NCBI GenBank assembly: GCA_002428965.1
Contig: DIYI01000012.1
Coordinates: 347,948-411,947, forward strand
From: Jejuia sp. UBA6058
Lineage (GTDB): Bacteria; Bacteroidota; Bacteroidia; Flavobacteriales; Flavobacteriaceae
Direction of reading: 5' to 3'
DNA: 64,000 nt
Made by a program: the position numbers and the translations under genes. Positions 51,586 to 60,539 of this stretch are shown piece by piece (position 1 is the stretch's first letter; every line of letters begins with the position of its first letter). The notes under the pieces are model-generated. The model was given only the letters and a program-made list of their open reading frames with translations. It searched no databases and was not told where the DNA came from.

Positions 51586-52512
51586 ATGAGTAAATTGGTA
51601 ATTGTCGGAACGGTAGCCTTTGACGCTATTGAAACTCCGTTTGGTAAGACCGACAAAATTTTGGGTGGAGCAGCCACTTTTATTGGGCTTTCGGCTTCAC
51701 ATTTTAATGTTGACGCATCTTTAGTGTCAGTTGTTGGAGGAGATTTCCCTCAAGACTATCTTGATCTGCTAGCCAATAAAAATTTAAACATTTCTGGAAT
51801 TGAAATTATAAAAGAAGGAAAAACTTTTTTCTGGAGCGGGCGCTATCACAACGATATGAATTCGCGCGATACTCTAGTTACCGAATTGAATACTCTAGCT
51901 GATTTTCAACCTAAGGTACCAGAAGGTTATACTGATGCCGATGTCGTAATGTTAGGAAACTTGCATCCTATCGTCCAAAGCAGTGTTTTAGATCAAATGA
52001 CCGTTAAACCAAAATTGGTGATTTTAGATACAATGAATTTTTGGATGGATTCGGCCTTAGAAGATTTACATAATGTGATAAAACGTGTAGATGTTATCAC
52101 TATAAACGATGAGGAAGCTAGACAATTAACTGGCGAATATTCGCTGGTAGTTGCTGCCAGAAAAATTTATGAAATGGGACCTAAATATGTGGTCATTAAA
52201 AAAGGTGAACATGGTGCTTTGCTGTTTCATGAAGACAGCGTGTTTTATGCTCCAGCACTTCCTTTAGAAGAAGTGTTTGATCCTACAGGAGCAGGAGACA
52301 CCTTTGCCGGTGGATTTGCTGGATATTTAACCAAAACCCAAGACATTTCATTTGAAAACATGAAGAATGCTGTGATATATGGTTCTACATTAGCATCATT
52401 TTGTGTGGAGAAATTTGGAACAGAACGTATGATTGATTTATCAAGTGAAGAAGTTCATAAAAGGTTGACGCAGTTTAAACAATTAACTCAGTTTGAAATA
52501 GAATTAGAATAA
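51586..52512 (+). CDS. PfkB-family sugar/nucleoside kinase
   Basis: 308 residues. It phosphorylates a sugar or nucleoside with ATP. The N-terminal VGTVAFDAIETPFG and LGGAATFIGLSA segments are the ribokinase-fold substrate side. The C-terminal PfkB signature DPTGAGDTFAGG (232-243) holds the catalytic base Asp238 and the anion hole. The VTELNTLADFQP region and lid differ from ribokinase and fructokinase, so the substrate is open; an adenosine-kinase-like role near purine genes is possible. Own promoter and terminator (52516-52545), so a single-gene unit. Confidence 0.9.
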   Translation: MSKLVIVGTVAFDAIETPFGKTDKILGGAATFIGLSASHFNVDASLVSVVGGDFPQDYLDLLANKNLNISGIEIIKEGKTFFWSGRYHNDMNSRDTLVTELNTLADFQPKVPEGYTDADVVMLGNLHPIVQSSVLDQMTVKPKLVILDTMNFWMDSALEDLHNVIKRVDVITINDEEARQLTGEYSLVVAARKIYEMGPKYVVIKKGEHGALLFHEDSVFYAPALPLEEVFDPTGAGDTFAGGFAGYLTKTQDISFENMKNAVIYGSTLASFCVEKFGTERMIDLSSEEVHKRLTQFKQLTQFEIELE

Positions 52513-52515
52513 TCC

Positions 52516-52545
52516 AACGCGCTCAAAATAGAGCGCGTTTTAATT
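52516..52545 (+). terminator. Terminator after the PfkB kinase gene
   Basis: Perfect 9-bp stem AACGCGCTC / GAGCGCGTT with a 6-base loop and a TTTTAATTTT tail, 3 bases after the stop codon. Confidence 0.85.
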
Positions 52546-52634
52546 TTAACATCATACTAGTGTAGTGCTAGTTTTATATTTTATTATTTCCGTACGTCTA
52601 ACTACAGAATGTTAGGGGCGAAAAAAAATTAAAA

Positions 52635-54533
52635 ATGAGTGATAATTTAAAACACGAATGTGGTATAGCCGTTATTAGACTTCTAAAACCACTAGAGTAT
52701 TACAAAGAAAAATATGGCACTGCTTTTTATGGGGTAAACAAAATGTACCTCATGATGGAAAAGCAACATAACCGTGGGCAAGATGGCGCTGGTTTTGCTA
52801 GTATTAAATTAGACACCAAACCTGGTGAGCGCTATATAAGTAGAATACGTTCCGTTAAACAGCAACCAATCCAAGATATCTTTGATCAGATCAATGATCG
52901 CATTAATACTGAGTTTAAAAATCATCCTGAATATAACAATGATGTAGCGGCTCAAAAAAAGAATATTCCATACATAGGTGAATTATTATTAGGGCATGTG
53001 CGTTACGGTACTTTCGGTAAAAATAGTGTAGAAAGTGTGCATCCGTTTTTAAGACAAAATAACTGGATGCATCGTAACCTAATAATGGCAGGTAACTTTA
53101 ATATGACCAATGTTAAAGAGCTGTTTCAAAATCTTATTGAACTAGGTCAGCATCCAAAGGAATATACTGATACTATTACCATAATGGAAAAAATAGGACA
53201 TTTCCTTGATGATGCGGTTAGTAAAATATATAAAGACCTAAAGAAAGAAGGCTACAATAAGCAAAATGCATCTCCGCAAATTGCTAAAAGACTTAAAGTT
53301 TCTAAAATTTTAAGACGTGCTGCAAAAAACTGGGACGGAGGTTACGCCATGGCTGGTTTAATTGGTCATGGAGATTCTTTTGTATTGAGAGACCCCGCAG
53401 GTATCAGACCTTGCTATTATTATTCTGATGATGAAGTAATAGTTGTAGCGTCTGAACGCCCTGTTATTCAAACAGTTTTTAATGTAGAATTTGAAGATGT
53501 TCATGAATTACCTCCTGGGCACGCGATTATTACTAAAAAATCTGGAGAGTATTCAATTAAGCAAATATTAGAACCTCTTGAAAGAAAAGCTTGTTCTTTT
53601 GAACGTATTTATTTTTCTAGAGGAAGTGATGCAGAAATTTATCAAGAACGAAAAATGCTTGGTAAATTATTAATGCCAAAGGTTCTTGAAGCTATTGATG
53701 GTGATTTGAAAAACTCCGTATTCTCCTATATTCCAAATACTGCTGAGACTTCCTTCTTTGGAATGATCGAAACCGCAGAAAACGAACTTAATAAAACGAA
53801 GACCTCTTATATATTAAAAGGCCAACGAAATATTTCTGCTGCAAAAGTTACGGAAATTTTATCTGAACGTATAAGAGTTGAAAAAATAGCTATTAAAGAT
53901 GTGAAACTACGAACTTTCATAACAGAGGATAGTAGTAGAGATGATTTAGTGGCGCACGTTTATGACATTACTTATGGTGTTATTAAACCAAATGATAACT
54001 TGGTAATAATAGATGATAGTATCGTTAGGGGAACTACGCTTAAAAAGAGTATTTTAAAAATGCTTGATCGTCTAAGTCCTAAAAGAATTGTTGTGGTTTC
54101 CTCTGCTCCGCAAATTAGATACCCCGATTGTTATGGAATTGACATGGCTAGGTTAGAAGACTTGGTAGCTTTTAGAGCAGCGCTAGAATTGTTAAAGGAT
54201 AAAAACCAGTATGATATAGTAGAGGACGTGTATAACAAGTGTAAATCTCAAGAAGATTTTGAAGATAAAAACGTGCAGAATTACGTTAAAGAAATATACG
54301 ATCCTTTTACGGATGAAGAGATATCAGAAAAAATATCCGAACTCTTAAGTGACGAGACAATCAAGGCAGAAGTAAAAATTCTTTTTCAGCCAGTGGAAAA
54401 CCTACATAAAGCCTGTCCTGACAACTTAGGAGACTGGTATTTTACAGGAAATTACCCAACTGATGGAGGAAATAGGGTTGTAAACAGGGCATTTATCAAC
54501 TTTTATGAAGGCAATAAAGAAAGAGCGTATTAA
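52635..54533 (+). CDS. Amidophosphoribosyltransferase, long PurF-like form
   Basis: 632 residues, over 100 longer than common bacterial PurF. A class II glutamine amidotransferase domain comes first: Cys9 in HECGIAVI is the expected nucleophile after processing, with HNRGQDGAGFAS, LLGHVRYGTFGKNS and the NFNMTN loop. The phosphoribosyltransferase part has the PRPP loop VIIDDSIVRGTT (457-468). The extra length lies in a charged insert around residues 55-110, in 165-225 and in a C-terminal tail. By family it makes 5-phosphoribosylamine, the first step of purine synthesis; some Bacteroidota have a second copy like this, so a specialised role cannot be excluded. Single-gene unit on the plus strand. 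Confidence 0.88.
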   Translation: MSDNLKHECGIAVIRLLKPLEYYKEKYGTAFYGVNKMYLMMEKQHNRGQDGAGFASIKLDTKPGERYISRIRSVKQQPIQDIFDQINDRINTEFKNHPEYNNDVAAQKKNIPYIGELLLGHVRYGTFGKNSVESVHPFLRQNNWMHRNLIMAGNFNMTNVKELFQNLIELGQHPKEYTDTITIMEKIGHFLDDAVSKIYKDLKKEGYNKQNASPQIAKRLKVSKILRRAAKNWDGGYAMAGLIGHGDSFVLRDPAGIRPCYYYSDDEVIVVASERPVIQTVFNVEFEDVHELPPGHAIITKKSGEYSIKQILEPLERKACSFERIYFSRGSDAEIYQERKMLGKLLMPKVLEAIDGDLKNSVFSYIPNTAETSFFGMIETAENELNKTKTSYILKGQRNISAAKVTEILSERIRVEKIAIKDVKLRTFITEDSSRDDLVAHVYDITYGVIKPNDNLVIIDDSIVRGTTLKKSILKMLDRLSPKRIVVVSSAPQIRYPDCYGIDMARLEDLVAFRAALELLKDKNQYDIVEDVYNKCKSQEDFEDKNVQNYVKEIYDPFTDEEISEKISELLSDETIKAEVKILFQPVENLHKACPDNLGDWYFTGNYPTDGGNRVVNRAFINFYEGNKERAY

Positions 54534-54644
54534 TTGGTAATTTCGTAATTTTATTACGGTTAAACCGTAAAATTTGTATTTCATCCGAAAAAAACGCATT
54601 TTAACTAATAAATATTCTCATTATTCAAAATACGCATAAATTGG

Positions 54645-54720
54645 TCTCACCATAACATAAGTAGGTTAAGTTCATGGTAGATTTGGGGCAAAAAAAGGTG
54701 AACGACTGTTCGCCTTTTTT
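54645..54720 (+). ncRNA. Candidate small RNA, copy 1
   Basis: A TAAATTGG box (54637-54644, one base off TAnnTTTG) is followed by a unit of about 75 nt: CTCACCATAAC, AGTAGGTTAAG, ATGGTAGATTTGGGG, then a terminator hairpin GGTGAAC/GTTCGCC (54697-54714, one G-T pair) and T7. The first 50 bases from 54641 match copy 2 at 48 positions. ACCAT and ATGGT can pair to form a 5' hairpin. TCACC at the 5' end can pair with GGTGA of the terminator arm, giving an alternative fold. Lies 107 bases after the PurF-like gene, so a 3' UTR element is the alternative. Confidence 0.55.
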
Positions 54721-54884
54721 TATTTTCTACAAGCACTAAATACTCCAAATTCGTCACTACCACAATATCTTTGTTGTTTGTATTTACTGTTCGTCCTTAT
54801 TTTTTAGCCTTATCCCTTTTAAGCCAATATATAAGCAGTTCAGCCAAAATATTTCATCAAACTTTAATACCAATATATCTTTGG

Positions 54885-54957
54885 ACTCACCATAACATAA
54901 GTAGGTTAAGTTTATGGTAGATTTGGGGCAAAAAGGTGAACATCTCGTTCACCTTTT
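54885..54957 (+). ncRNA. Candidate small RNA, copy 2
   Basis: A perfect TATCTTTG -7 box (54876-54883) directly precedes ACTCACCATAAC. The unit then repeats copy 1, with only two changes in 50 bases, up to ATTTGGGGC. It ends in a perfect terminator stem GGTGAAC/GTTCACC (54935-54953) and T5. The internal stem ACCATAA/TTATGGT is perfect here. The hairpin sequences differ between copies while pairing is kept, which suggests structural constraint. No plus-strand gene follows, so it is not a leader for one. Confidence 0.6.
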
Positions 54958-54977
54958 TCATTTTAATTTTAGAACAT

Positions 54978-55004
54978 AAAAAAAGCTCGTTAACACGAGC
55001 TTTT
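54978..55004 (-). terminator. Terminator after the superoxide dismutase gene
   Basis: Perfect stem AAAAGCTCGT / ACGAGCTTTT with a 4-base loop, running into T on the minus strand, 22 bases after the stop codon. A-rich and T-rich flanks make it usable from both sides. Confidence 0.85.
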
Positions 55005-55026
55005 ACATATAATTATTTTGTTTTTG

Positions 55027-55635
55027 TTACTTCGCTTCGGCGTAACGTTTCTCTACCTCATTCCAATTAATTACACTAAAGAATGCTTTAATATAATCTG
55101 GCCGACGGTTTTGATAATTTAGATAATATGCATGCTCCCAAACATCAATACCTAAAATCGGAGTTCCTCCACATCCAATACCTGGCATTAATGGGTTGTC
55201 TTGGTTTGCCGTAGAACATATTTCCAACGCTCCGTCTTCTTTAACACATAACCAAGCCCAACCAGATCCAAAACGAGTTGCAGCAGCGGCACTAAACGCT
55301 TCAATAAACTCATCTTTCGAACCAAATGTAGACTCTATTGCATCTTTAAGCTCTCCCGACAAATAACCTCTGTCTTCAGGGTTCATAACTGTCCAAAATA
55401 AACAATGGTTATAAAAACCACCTCCGTTATTTCTAACAGCACCGTTATCCAAATCTAAACTCGTTAAAATATCTTCAATAGACTTTCCTTCTAAACCTGT
55501 TCCTGCTATTGCAGCGTTTAATTTAGTGGTGTATCCGTTGTGATGCTTTGTATGATGTATTTCCATGGTACGTGCATCCATATGTGGTTCTAATGCATCG
55601 TACGCATATCCTAATTCTGGTAATTCAAAAGCCAT
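55027..55635 (-). CDS. Superoxide dismutase (Fe/Mn family)
   Basis: 202 residues. It converts superoxide to peroxide and oxygen. Metal ligands are His27 (EIHHTKHH), His77 (YNHCLFW), Asp164 and His168 (DVWEHAYY). GGGFYNHCLFW and NQDNPLMPG resemble Mn-type enzymes, but metal choice cannot be settled by sequence alone. No signal peptide, so cytosolic. A single-gene unit with its own promoter box and terminator. Confidence 0.96.
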   Translation of the reverse strand: MAFELPELGYAYDALEPHMDARTMEIHHTKHHNGYTTKLNAAIAGTGLEGKSIEDILTSLDLDNGAVRNNGGGFYNHCLFWTVMNPEDRGYLSGELKDAIESTFGSKDEFIEAFSAAAATRFGSGWAWLCVKEDGALEICSTANQDNPLMPGIGCGGTPILGIDVWEHAYYLNYQNRRPDYIKAFFSVINWNEVEKRYAEAK

Positions 55636-55673
55636 AATTGTATTTGTTTAAAATATTAATTTTTTATCTCAAC

Positions 55674-55681
55674 AAATTTAT
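55674..55681 (-). promoter_or_regulatory. Candidate -7 box of the superoxide dismutase gene
   Basis: On the minus strand TAAATTTG, an exact TAnnTTTG match, 38 bases before the ATG at 55635. A -33 element is not clear. Confidence 0.5.
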
Positions 55682-55759
55682 ACATAATAGGATTCAATTA
55701 AAAATAATAAATTGTTATCAACTCATTGAGACTTTTTATCTTGTCTACAAATTAAATCT

Positions 55760-58700
55760 ATGCAATCAAACTCTAGTTTTGTAATATATAGTGCATCTGC
55801 TGGAAGTGGTAAAACCTACACTTTGGTAAAATCGTATTTAAAAATTATACTAGAACCTAAAAACCATGATATTTTTAAACGTATTCTGGCATTAACTTTT
55901 ACCAATAAAGCGGTTGCCGAAATGAAAGATCGTATTATTGAAACGCTAACCGTCTTTTCAAATGCTTCTATTTTAAACTCCCCGGAAAACACTATGTTTA
56001 TCTCACTTTGCGAAGAATTAAATGTTCCCCCTGAAGTACTTCATAAAACCTCAAAATCAGTTCTTGAAAATATAATGCATAACTATGCTTCTTTTGATGT
56101 ATCTACTATTGATGGCTTTACGCATAGAATAATACGAACGTTTGCCTACGACCTAAAATTGCCAATGAATTTTGAAGTTGAGCTGGATCAGAATATTTTA
56201 TTAAATGAAGCAGTAGACAGTTTAATAAACAAAGCTGGAACGAACAATGAACTGACCAAAATTTTAGTTGATTTTGCAATTGAAAAGGCAGATGATGATA
56301 AAAGCTGGGATATTGCGCTGGACTTTAACAAGATTGCCAAAACTTTGGTTAACGAAAATCACATTCCTTTTTTAGAAGCATTGAAACATAAAACAATAGA
56401 AGATTTCAAAGAATTAAAAACTCATTTATTAAAAGAGATCAATTCTATTGAGTATTCTATAACTTCCGCCGCTGACCAGATATTGGAATTGATTGAAAGC
56501 CCTGGTATTCTGTTTGAAGACTTCTCGGGTGGATACCTTCCCAAACACTTTAGAAAACTATCAAATAGTAATTTTAATATAAACTTTGGGGCTAAGTGGC
56601 AAGAAAACTTGGAAACTAAAACTCTGTACCCCAAAAAAGTAACGTCTGAAATAGCTTACAAAATAGAGCAAATGCAGCCTGAAATAGCAGTAACATTTAA
56701 CAAAACAAAATCTGCTTTTTTTCACCGTAAATTTTTAAAAGCTATCATAAAAAACATTACTCCTCTTTCAGTTTTAAGTGCCATTAGTAATCAACTGGAT
56801 ATTCTAAAAGAAGATCAAAATAAGCTATTAATTTCTGAATTTAATACCATTATAAGTCGGCAAATTAAAAATCAACCAACTCCTTTTATATATGAGCGTA
56901 TTGGAGAAAAATTTAAACATTATTTTATTGATGAATTTCAGGATACTTCAGTAAAACAATGGGAAAACTTAATGCCATTAATTGATAATACTTTAGCTTC
57001 TGAATATGGCAGTACAATGCTTGTTGGTGATGCAAAACAAGCCATATACCGCTGGCGTGGTGGTAAAGCTGAACAATTTATGGGCTTGTACAATAAAAAA
57101 AGTACCCCCTTTAACGCATTGCAGCAGATTGGTAATTTAACCACTAATTACAGAAGTGCTAAAGCTATAGTTAATTTTAATAATGGCCTGTTTGAATTTA
57201 TTGCCAAAAACGTACTTCAAAACCCAGATTACATTGGGCTTTATAAAAACGCCGCTCAAGGTTTGAATAGTGTTCATGAAGGTTTAGTCTCCACCACCTT
57301 TTTGGATATCACAAAAGAAGACGATCGAGATACCCTTTTTGCCAAAGAAGTTATGAGATCAATTGAAAAATGTATAGCTTCAGGATATACATATGGAGAT
57401 ATTACGGTTTTGGTAAGAAAAAAAAAGGAAGGTATTGCCGTTGCAAATGTTTTAAACGAACATGAAATCCCCATTATTTCATCCGAAACTTTATTACTGG
57501 TAAATTCTCCAGAAGTTATATTCATCAATAATTTTTTAAAACTATTACTTTATCCAGAAAATAACGAAATTAAAATAGAAATACTCAACTATCTATCTCA
57601 ACATTTATCTATTCAAGATAAGCATGAATTTTTTATCAAAACCATTAATTTACCTGTTCATAAATTATTCATTTGGCTTAAAGGTTATGACATATTCGTA
57701 AACGAAAACCTTCTGCAATTACCCCTTTTTGATTTAGTAGAAACCCTAATAAGAAATTTTAATTTAGCGTTAAGCTCAAACGCCTACATACAATACTATC
57801 TTGATGTTGTTTTGGATTTTTATAGTAGAAACGGAACGGATGTTGCTGAGTTCTTAGAGTATTTTGACAAGAAAAAGGATAACCTTAGTATTATTGCGCC
57901 CAAAGGACAAAATGCCGTTCAGGTTATGACCATACACAAATCTAAAGGGCTTGAATTTCCAGTAGTAATTTTTCCTTATGCCGATTTAGACCTGTATAAA
58001 GAAATTGAGCCTAAAGAATGGTTTGCTTTGGATAAAGTAAAATATAAAGATTTCTCTTATGCTTTGCTAAATTTTAATAATGACTTTATTCATTTTGGCG
58101 AAGAGGGTTTACGTTTATATAATAAGCATAAAGCTGAACAACGCTTAGATAATATAAATCTGCTTTACGTTGCGTTAACACGACCTAAAGAGCAACTATA
58201 TATTATCTCCAAAAACAATAATAAATCTGAAGAACACAAGAGCTATTCTGATATATTAATAAATTATATAAGAGACATTGATCAATGGGATTACAATAAA
58301 ACAGAATGCCTATTTGGACATGCAAAAACCAGTTCTGAAAAGAACGAAGCAAGAAACAATGTAGGTTGGCAAGAAAAATTTATTTCAACTTCCAAAGAAG
58401 CATTAAATATTAAGGTAATTACAAAATCTGGTTTGCTATGGGACACTGACCAGAATAAGGCCATTGAAAAGGGCAATTTACTTCATGATATCATGGCAAA
58501 AATTATTACTTCTAATGATGTAGAAGATGTTTTGCAATTGTATACTCAAAATAACATTATTAATTCTTCTCAAAGAAATAGTCTAGGAGAATTAATTTTC
58601 CAAATAATAAACAACACGAAACTTGCAGAATATTTTAGTTCCGACTATAAAATTCTCAATGAGAAAGACATACTGACTAAAACAGGAGAAACTATAAGAC

Positions 58701-58888
58701 CAGATCGACTCGTTTTAAACGAAAAAAATAATGAAGCTGTTATAATTGATTATAAAACTGGTGAAGAAAAGAAAATGCACGAGATTCAAATAGATAAATA
58801 TGCCAGAACAATCCAAGAAATGGGTTATGCAATAAAGAACAAAATGCTTGTCTATATTAATAACAGAATCTATGTAAAAGTTGTATAG
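55760..58888 (+). CDS. AddA/RecB-like helicase-nuclease (UvrD family with PD-(D/E)XK domain)
   Basis: 1042 residues. Walker A SASAGSGKTYTL (Lys18), LALTFTNKAVAEMKDRI, the DEFQDTSVKQW Walker B-like motif, LVGDAKQAIYRWRGG, NYRSAKAIVNFNN, VMTIHKSKGLEFPVVIFP and LLYVALTRPKEQLYII trace the superfamily 1 helicase motifs in order. The C-terminus has a RecB-type nuclease with VIIDYKTGEE. It resects double-strand ends for RecA-dependent repair, with the AddB-like protein at 60540 as the expected partner. The two are separated by an OmpA-family gene instead of being adjacent. Start at 55760 gives a complete Walker A. Confidence 0.92.
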   Translation: MQSNSSFVIYSASAGSGKTYTLVKSYLKIILEPKNHDIFKRILALTFTNKAVAEMKDRIIETLTVFSNASILNSPENTMFISLCEELNVPPEVLHKTSKSVLENIMHNYASFDVSTIDGFTHRIIRTFAYDLKLPMNFEVELDQNILLNEAVDSLINKAGTNNELTKILVDFAIEKADDDKSWDIALDFNKIAKTLVNENHIPFLEALKHKTIEDFKELKTHLLKEINSIEYSITSAADQILELIESPGILFEDFSGGYLPKHFRKLSNSNFNINFGAKWQENLETKTLYPKKVTSEIAYKIEQMQPEIAVTFNKTKSAFFHRKFLKAIIKNITPLSVLSAISNQLDILKEDQNKLLISEFNTIISRQIKNQPTPFIYERIGEKFKHYFIDEFQDTSVKQWENLMPLIDNTLASEYGSTMLVGDAKQAIYRWRGGKAEQFMGLYNKKSTPFNALQQIGNLTTNYRSAKAIVNFNNGLFEFIAKNVLQNPDYIGLYKNAAQGLNSVHEGLVSTTFLDITKEDDRDTLFAKEVMRSIEKCIASGYTYGDITVLVRKKKEGIAVANVLNEHEIPIISSETLLLVNSPEVIFINNFLKLLLYPENNEIKIEILNYLSQHLSIQDKHEFFIKTINLPVHKLFIWLKGYDIFVNENLLQLPLFDLVETLIRNFNLALSSNAYIQYYLDVVLDFYSRNGTDVAEFLEYFDKKKDNLSIIAPKGQNAVQVMTIHKSKGLEFPVVIFPYADLDLYKEIEPKEWFALDKVKYKDFSYALLNFNNDFIHFGEEGLRLYNKHKAEQRLDNINLLYVALTRPKEQLYIISKNNNKSEEHKSYSDILINYIRDIDQWDYNKTECLFGHAKTSSEKNEARNNVGWQEKFISTSKEALNIKVITKSGLLWDTDQNKAIEKGNLLHDIMAKIITSNDVEDVLQLYTQNNIINSSQRNSLGELIFQIINNTKLAEYFSSDYKILNEKDILTKTGETIRPDRLVLNEKNNEAVIIDYKTGEEKKMHEIQIDKYARTIQEMGYAIKNKMLVYINNRIYVKVV

Positions 58889-58992
58889 TACAGCTACTCA
58901 CTCTTGACACCAGTTTTATTCAAAAAATTAGACGAAATCTTTGTGAAATACCAATGAATAAAGGTTGTCTGCAATTTTTTTATATATTTGTC

Positions 58993-59023
58993 TTTGTTAA
59001 TAAAATTTAACAACTTACTTTTG
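58993..59023 (+). promoter_or_regulatory. Promoter of the OmpA-family gene
   Basis: TTTG (58993-58996), 19 bases, then TACTTTTG (59016-59023): a textbook Bacteroidota promoter (TTTG-N19-TAnnTTTG), 35 bases before the ATG. A second -7 box, TATATTTG at 58983-58990, may give an additional start. Confidence 0.8.
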
Positions 59024-59058
59024 TTTACAATTAACACGTAAAAATTAAACTTTTGAAT

Positions 59059-60462
59059 ATGAAAAATCTTAGCCGATTATTGTTCGTTATGTTGTTTGTT
59101 ATTAGTTACAGCAATGTTAATGCGCAAGACAAAAACAACCCATGGCAAATTACCATAGGAGTAAATGCCGTTGATGCATATCCTTCTGGTGATGGCCTAT
59201 TAACAACTGGTGGAACTGCAAGCGAAACTATTTTTGATGAATTTGTTAATGCTGAAGACCATTTTAACATTTTGCCTTCCTTATCTACAATTTCTGTTTC
59301 AAAATATATTGGAGATGGGTTCTCATTCGGAATTGCTGGTTCGTTGAATAAAATTGACAAGTGGGGAGATGTCCCAGCATCTTCGCCTGATCAAACAAGC
59401 GGCGTTGAAGACCTTTCATACTACGGTCTCGATGGTATTATTAAATATGGCATTGGTGAAGCTTTAGAGTGGAAAACTTTTGATCCATTTGTCGGTATCG
59501 GTGGTGGTTACACTTGGATTGATGAAATAGGAGCTGGTACACTAAATGGTACTCTTGGTTTCAATGTTTGGTTTACTGAAAACATTGGTCTTACAGTTCA
59601 GACATCATTCAAAAATGCATTCGAAGATTATTTAGATACTCATTTCCAACATTCTGCAGGTCTTTCTATTAAGTTCGGTGGTACTGACACTGATGGTGAT
59701 GGTATTTACGATAAAGATGACGCTTGTCCAGATGTTGCTGGTTTAGAAGCGTTCAATGGTTGTCCTGATACTGACAGCGATGGAATTGAAGATAGCAAAG
59801 ATGATTGTCCTAACGAAGCAGGTCCAGCCGAATTAAATGGATGTCCTGACGGAGATGGTGATGGCGTTGTGGATAAAGACGATAAGTGTCCTACAGTTGC
59901 TGGTTTAAAAGCTTTAGACGGTTGTCCTGATGCTGATGGTGACGGTGTTACTGATGGAGACGATAAGTGTCCTAACGAAGCAGGTCCAGCGGAAAACGGT
60001 GGTTGCCCTTGGCCAGATACTGATGGTGATGGTGTTTTAGACAAAGACGATAAATGTCCAGATGTTGCTGGTACAGTAGCAAATAGTGGTTGTCCAGAAG
60101 TAACCGAAGAAGTTCAAGCCACTTTAAATGAATATGCTAAAACTATTTTGTTTGATACTGGTAAGTCTACTATTAAATCACAGTCTGAAGAAGTATTGAA
60201 AGATATTATCAAAATCTTAAAAGAATACCCTACAGCTAAATTTACTGTTGAAGGTCATACTGATAGCGTTGGTAGTGAAAAATTAAACCAAAGATTATCT
60301 GATTCTAGAGCAAATTCTGTGAAAGAATACTTAGTAACTAATGGTATTGATGCATTTAGACTATCTGCTCTTGGATATGGAGAGTCTAAGCCTATTGATA
60401 CTAATAAAACAAGAAAAGGTAGAGCAAATAACAGACGTGTAGAAATTAATTTAGCTAAATAA
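59059..60462 (+). CDS. OmpA-family outer membrane protein with thrombospondin type 3 repeats
   Basis: 467 residues from ATG 59059 (a TTG six bases earlier was not used). Signal peptide to about residue 23 (NVNAQ). An N-terminal beta-barrel (about 24-210) ends near FQHSAGLSIKFGG. Then come five Ca-binding type 3 repeats (about 212-345), each with DxDGDGxxDxxDxCP and a GC or GCP turn. The peptidoglycan-binding OmpA C-terminus (about 355-467) has ILFDTGKSTIKSQSEEVL, VEGHTDSVGSEKLNQRLSDSRA and GYGESKPIDTNKTRKGRANNRRVEI. It ties the outer membrane to the wall. A strong own promoter and terminator mark it as separately expressed from the flanking helicase-nuclease genes. Confidence 0.95.
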   Translation: MKNLSRLLFVMLFVISYSNVNAQDKNNPWQITIGVNAVDAYPSGDGLLTTGGTASETIFDEFVNAEDHFNILPSLSTISVSKYIGDGFSFGIAGSLNKIDKWGDVPASSPDQTSGVEDLSYYGLDGIIKYGIGEALEWKTFDPFVGIGGGYTWIDEIGAGTLNGTLGFNVWFTENIGLTVQTSFKNAFEDYLDTHFQHSAGLSIKFGGTDTDGDGIYDKDDACPDVAGLEAFNGCPDTDSDGIEDSKDDCPNEAGPAELNGCPDGDGDGVVDKDDKCPTVAGLKALDGCPDADGDGVTDGDDKCPNEAGPAENGGCPWPDTDGDGVLDKDDKCPDVAGTVANSGCPEVTEEVQATLNEYAKTILFDTGKSTIKSQSEEVLKDIIKILKEYPTAKFTVEGHTDSVGSEKLNQRLSDSRANSVKEYLVTNGIDAFRLSALGYGESKPIDTNKTRKGRANNRRVEINLAK

Positions 60463-60495
60463 TAGCTAGAATAATTTTTAAATAAAATAAGTAAA

Positions 60496-60525
60496 AAGCG
60501 CTTCGGGATTTCCGAAGCGTTTTTT
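60496..60525 (+). terminator. Terminator after the OmpA-family gene
   Basis: Perfect stem CGCTTCGG / CCGAAGCG with a 5-base loop (60499-60519) and T6, 36 bases after the stop. The AddB-like gene starts only 14 bases further, so it must rely on read-through or a promoter inside the OmpA gene. Confidence 0.85.
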
Positions 60526-60539
60526 ATTTTTATGAATGT

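Larger units (their letters stand above)
54534..55026. other. 493-bp intergenic stretch with two small RNA candidates
   Basis: No protein gene is seen. It holds two near-identical promoter-plus-terminator units exactly 240 bases apart (see the entries at 54645 and 54885), a further TATCTTTG box at 54766-54773 without a clear downstream unit, and the terminator of the superoxide dismutase gene. Confidence 0.7.

Noticed and set aside
54641..54957. Riboswitch or leader for a downstream gene
   Set aside because: The next gene is on the opposite strand, so neither copy can be a 5' leader; small RNA or 3' UTR element is more likely.
59706..60044. Minus-strand open frame opposite the OmpA repeats
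   Set aside because: It is the mirror of the repetitive DxDGDG coding region, giving a Ser/Pro-rich artefact.
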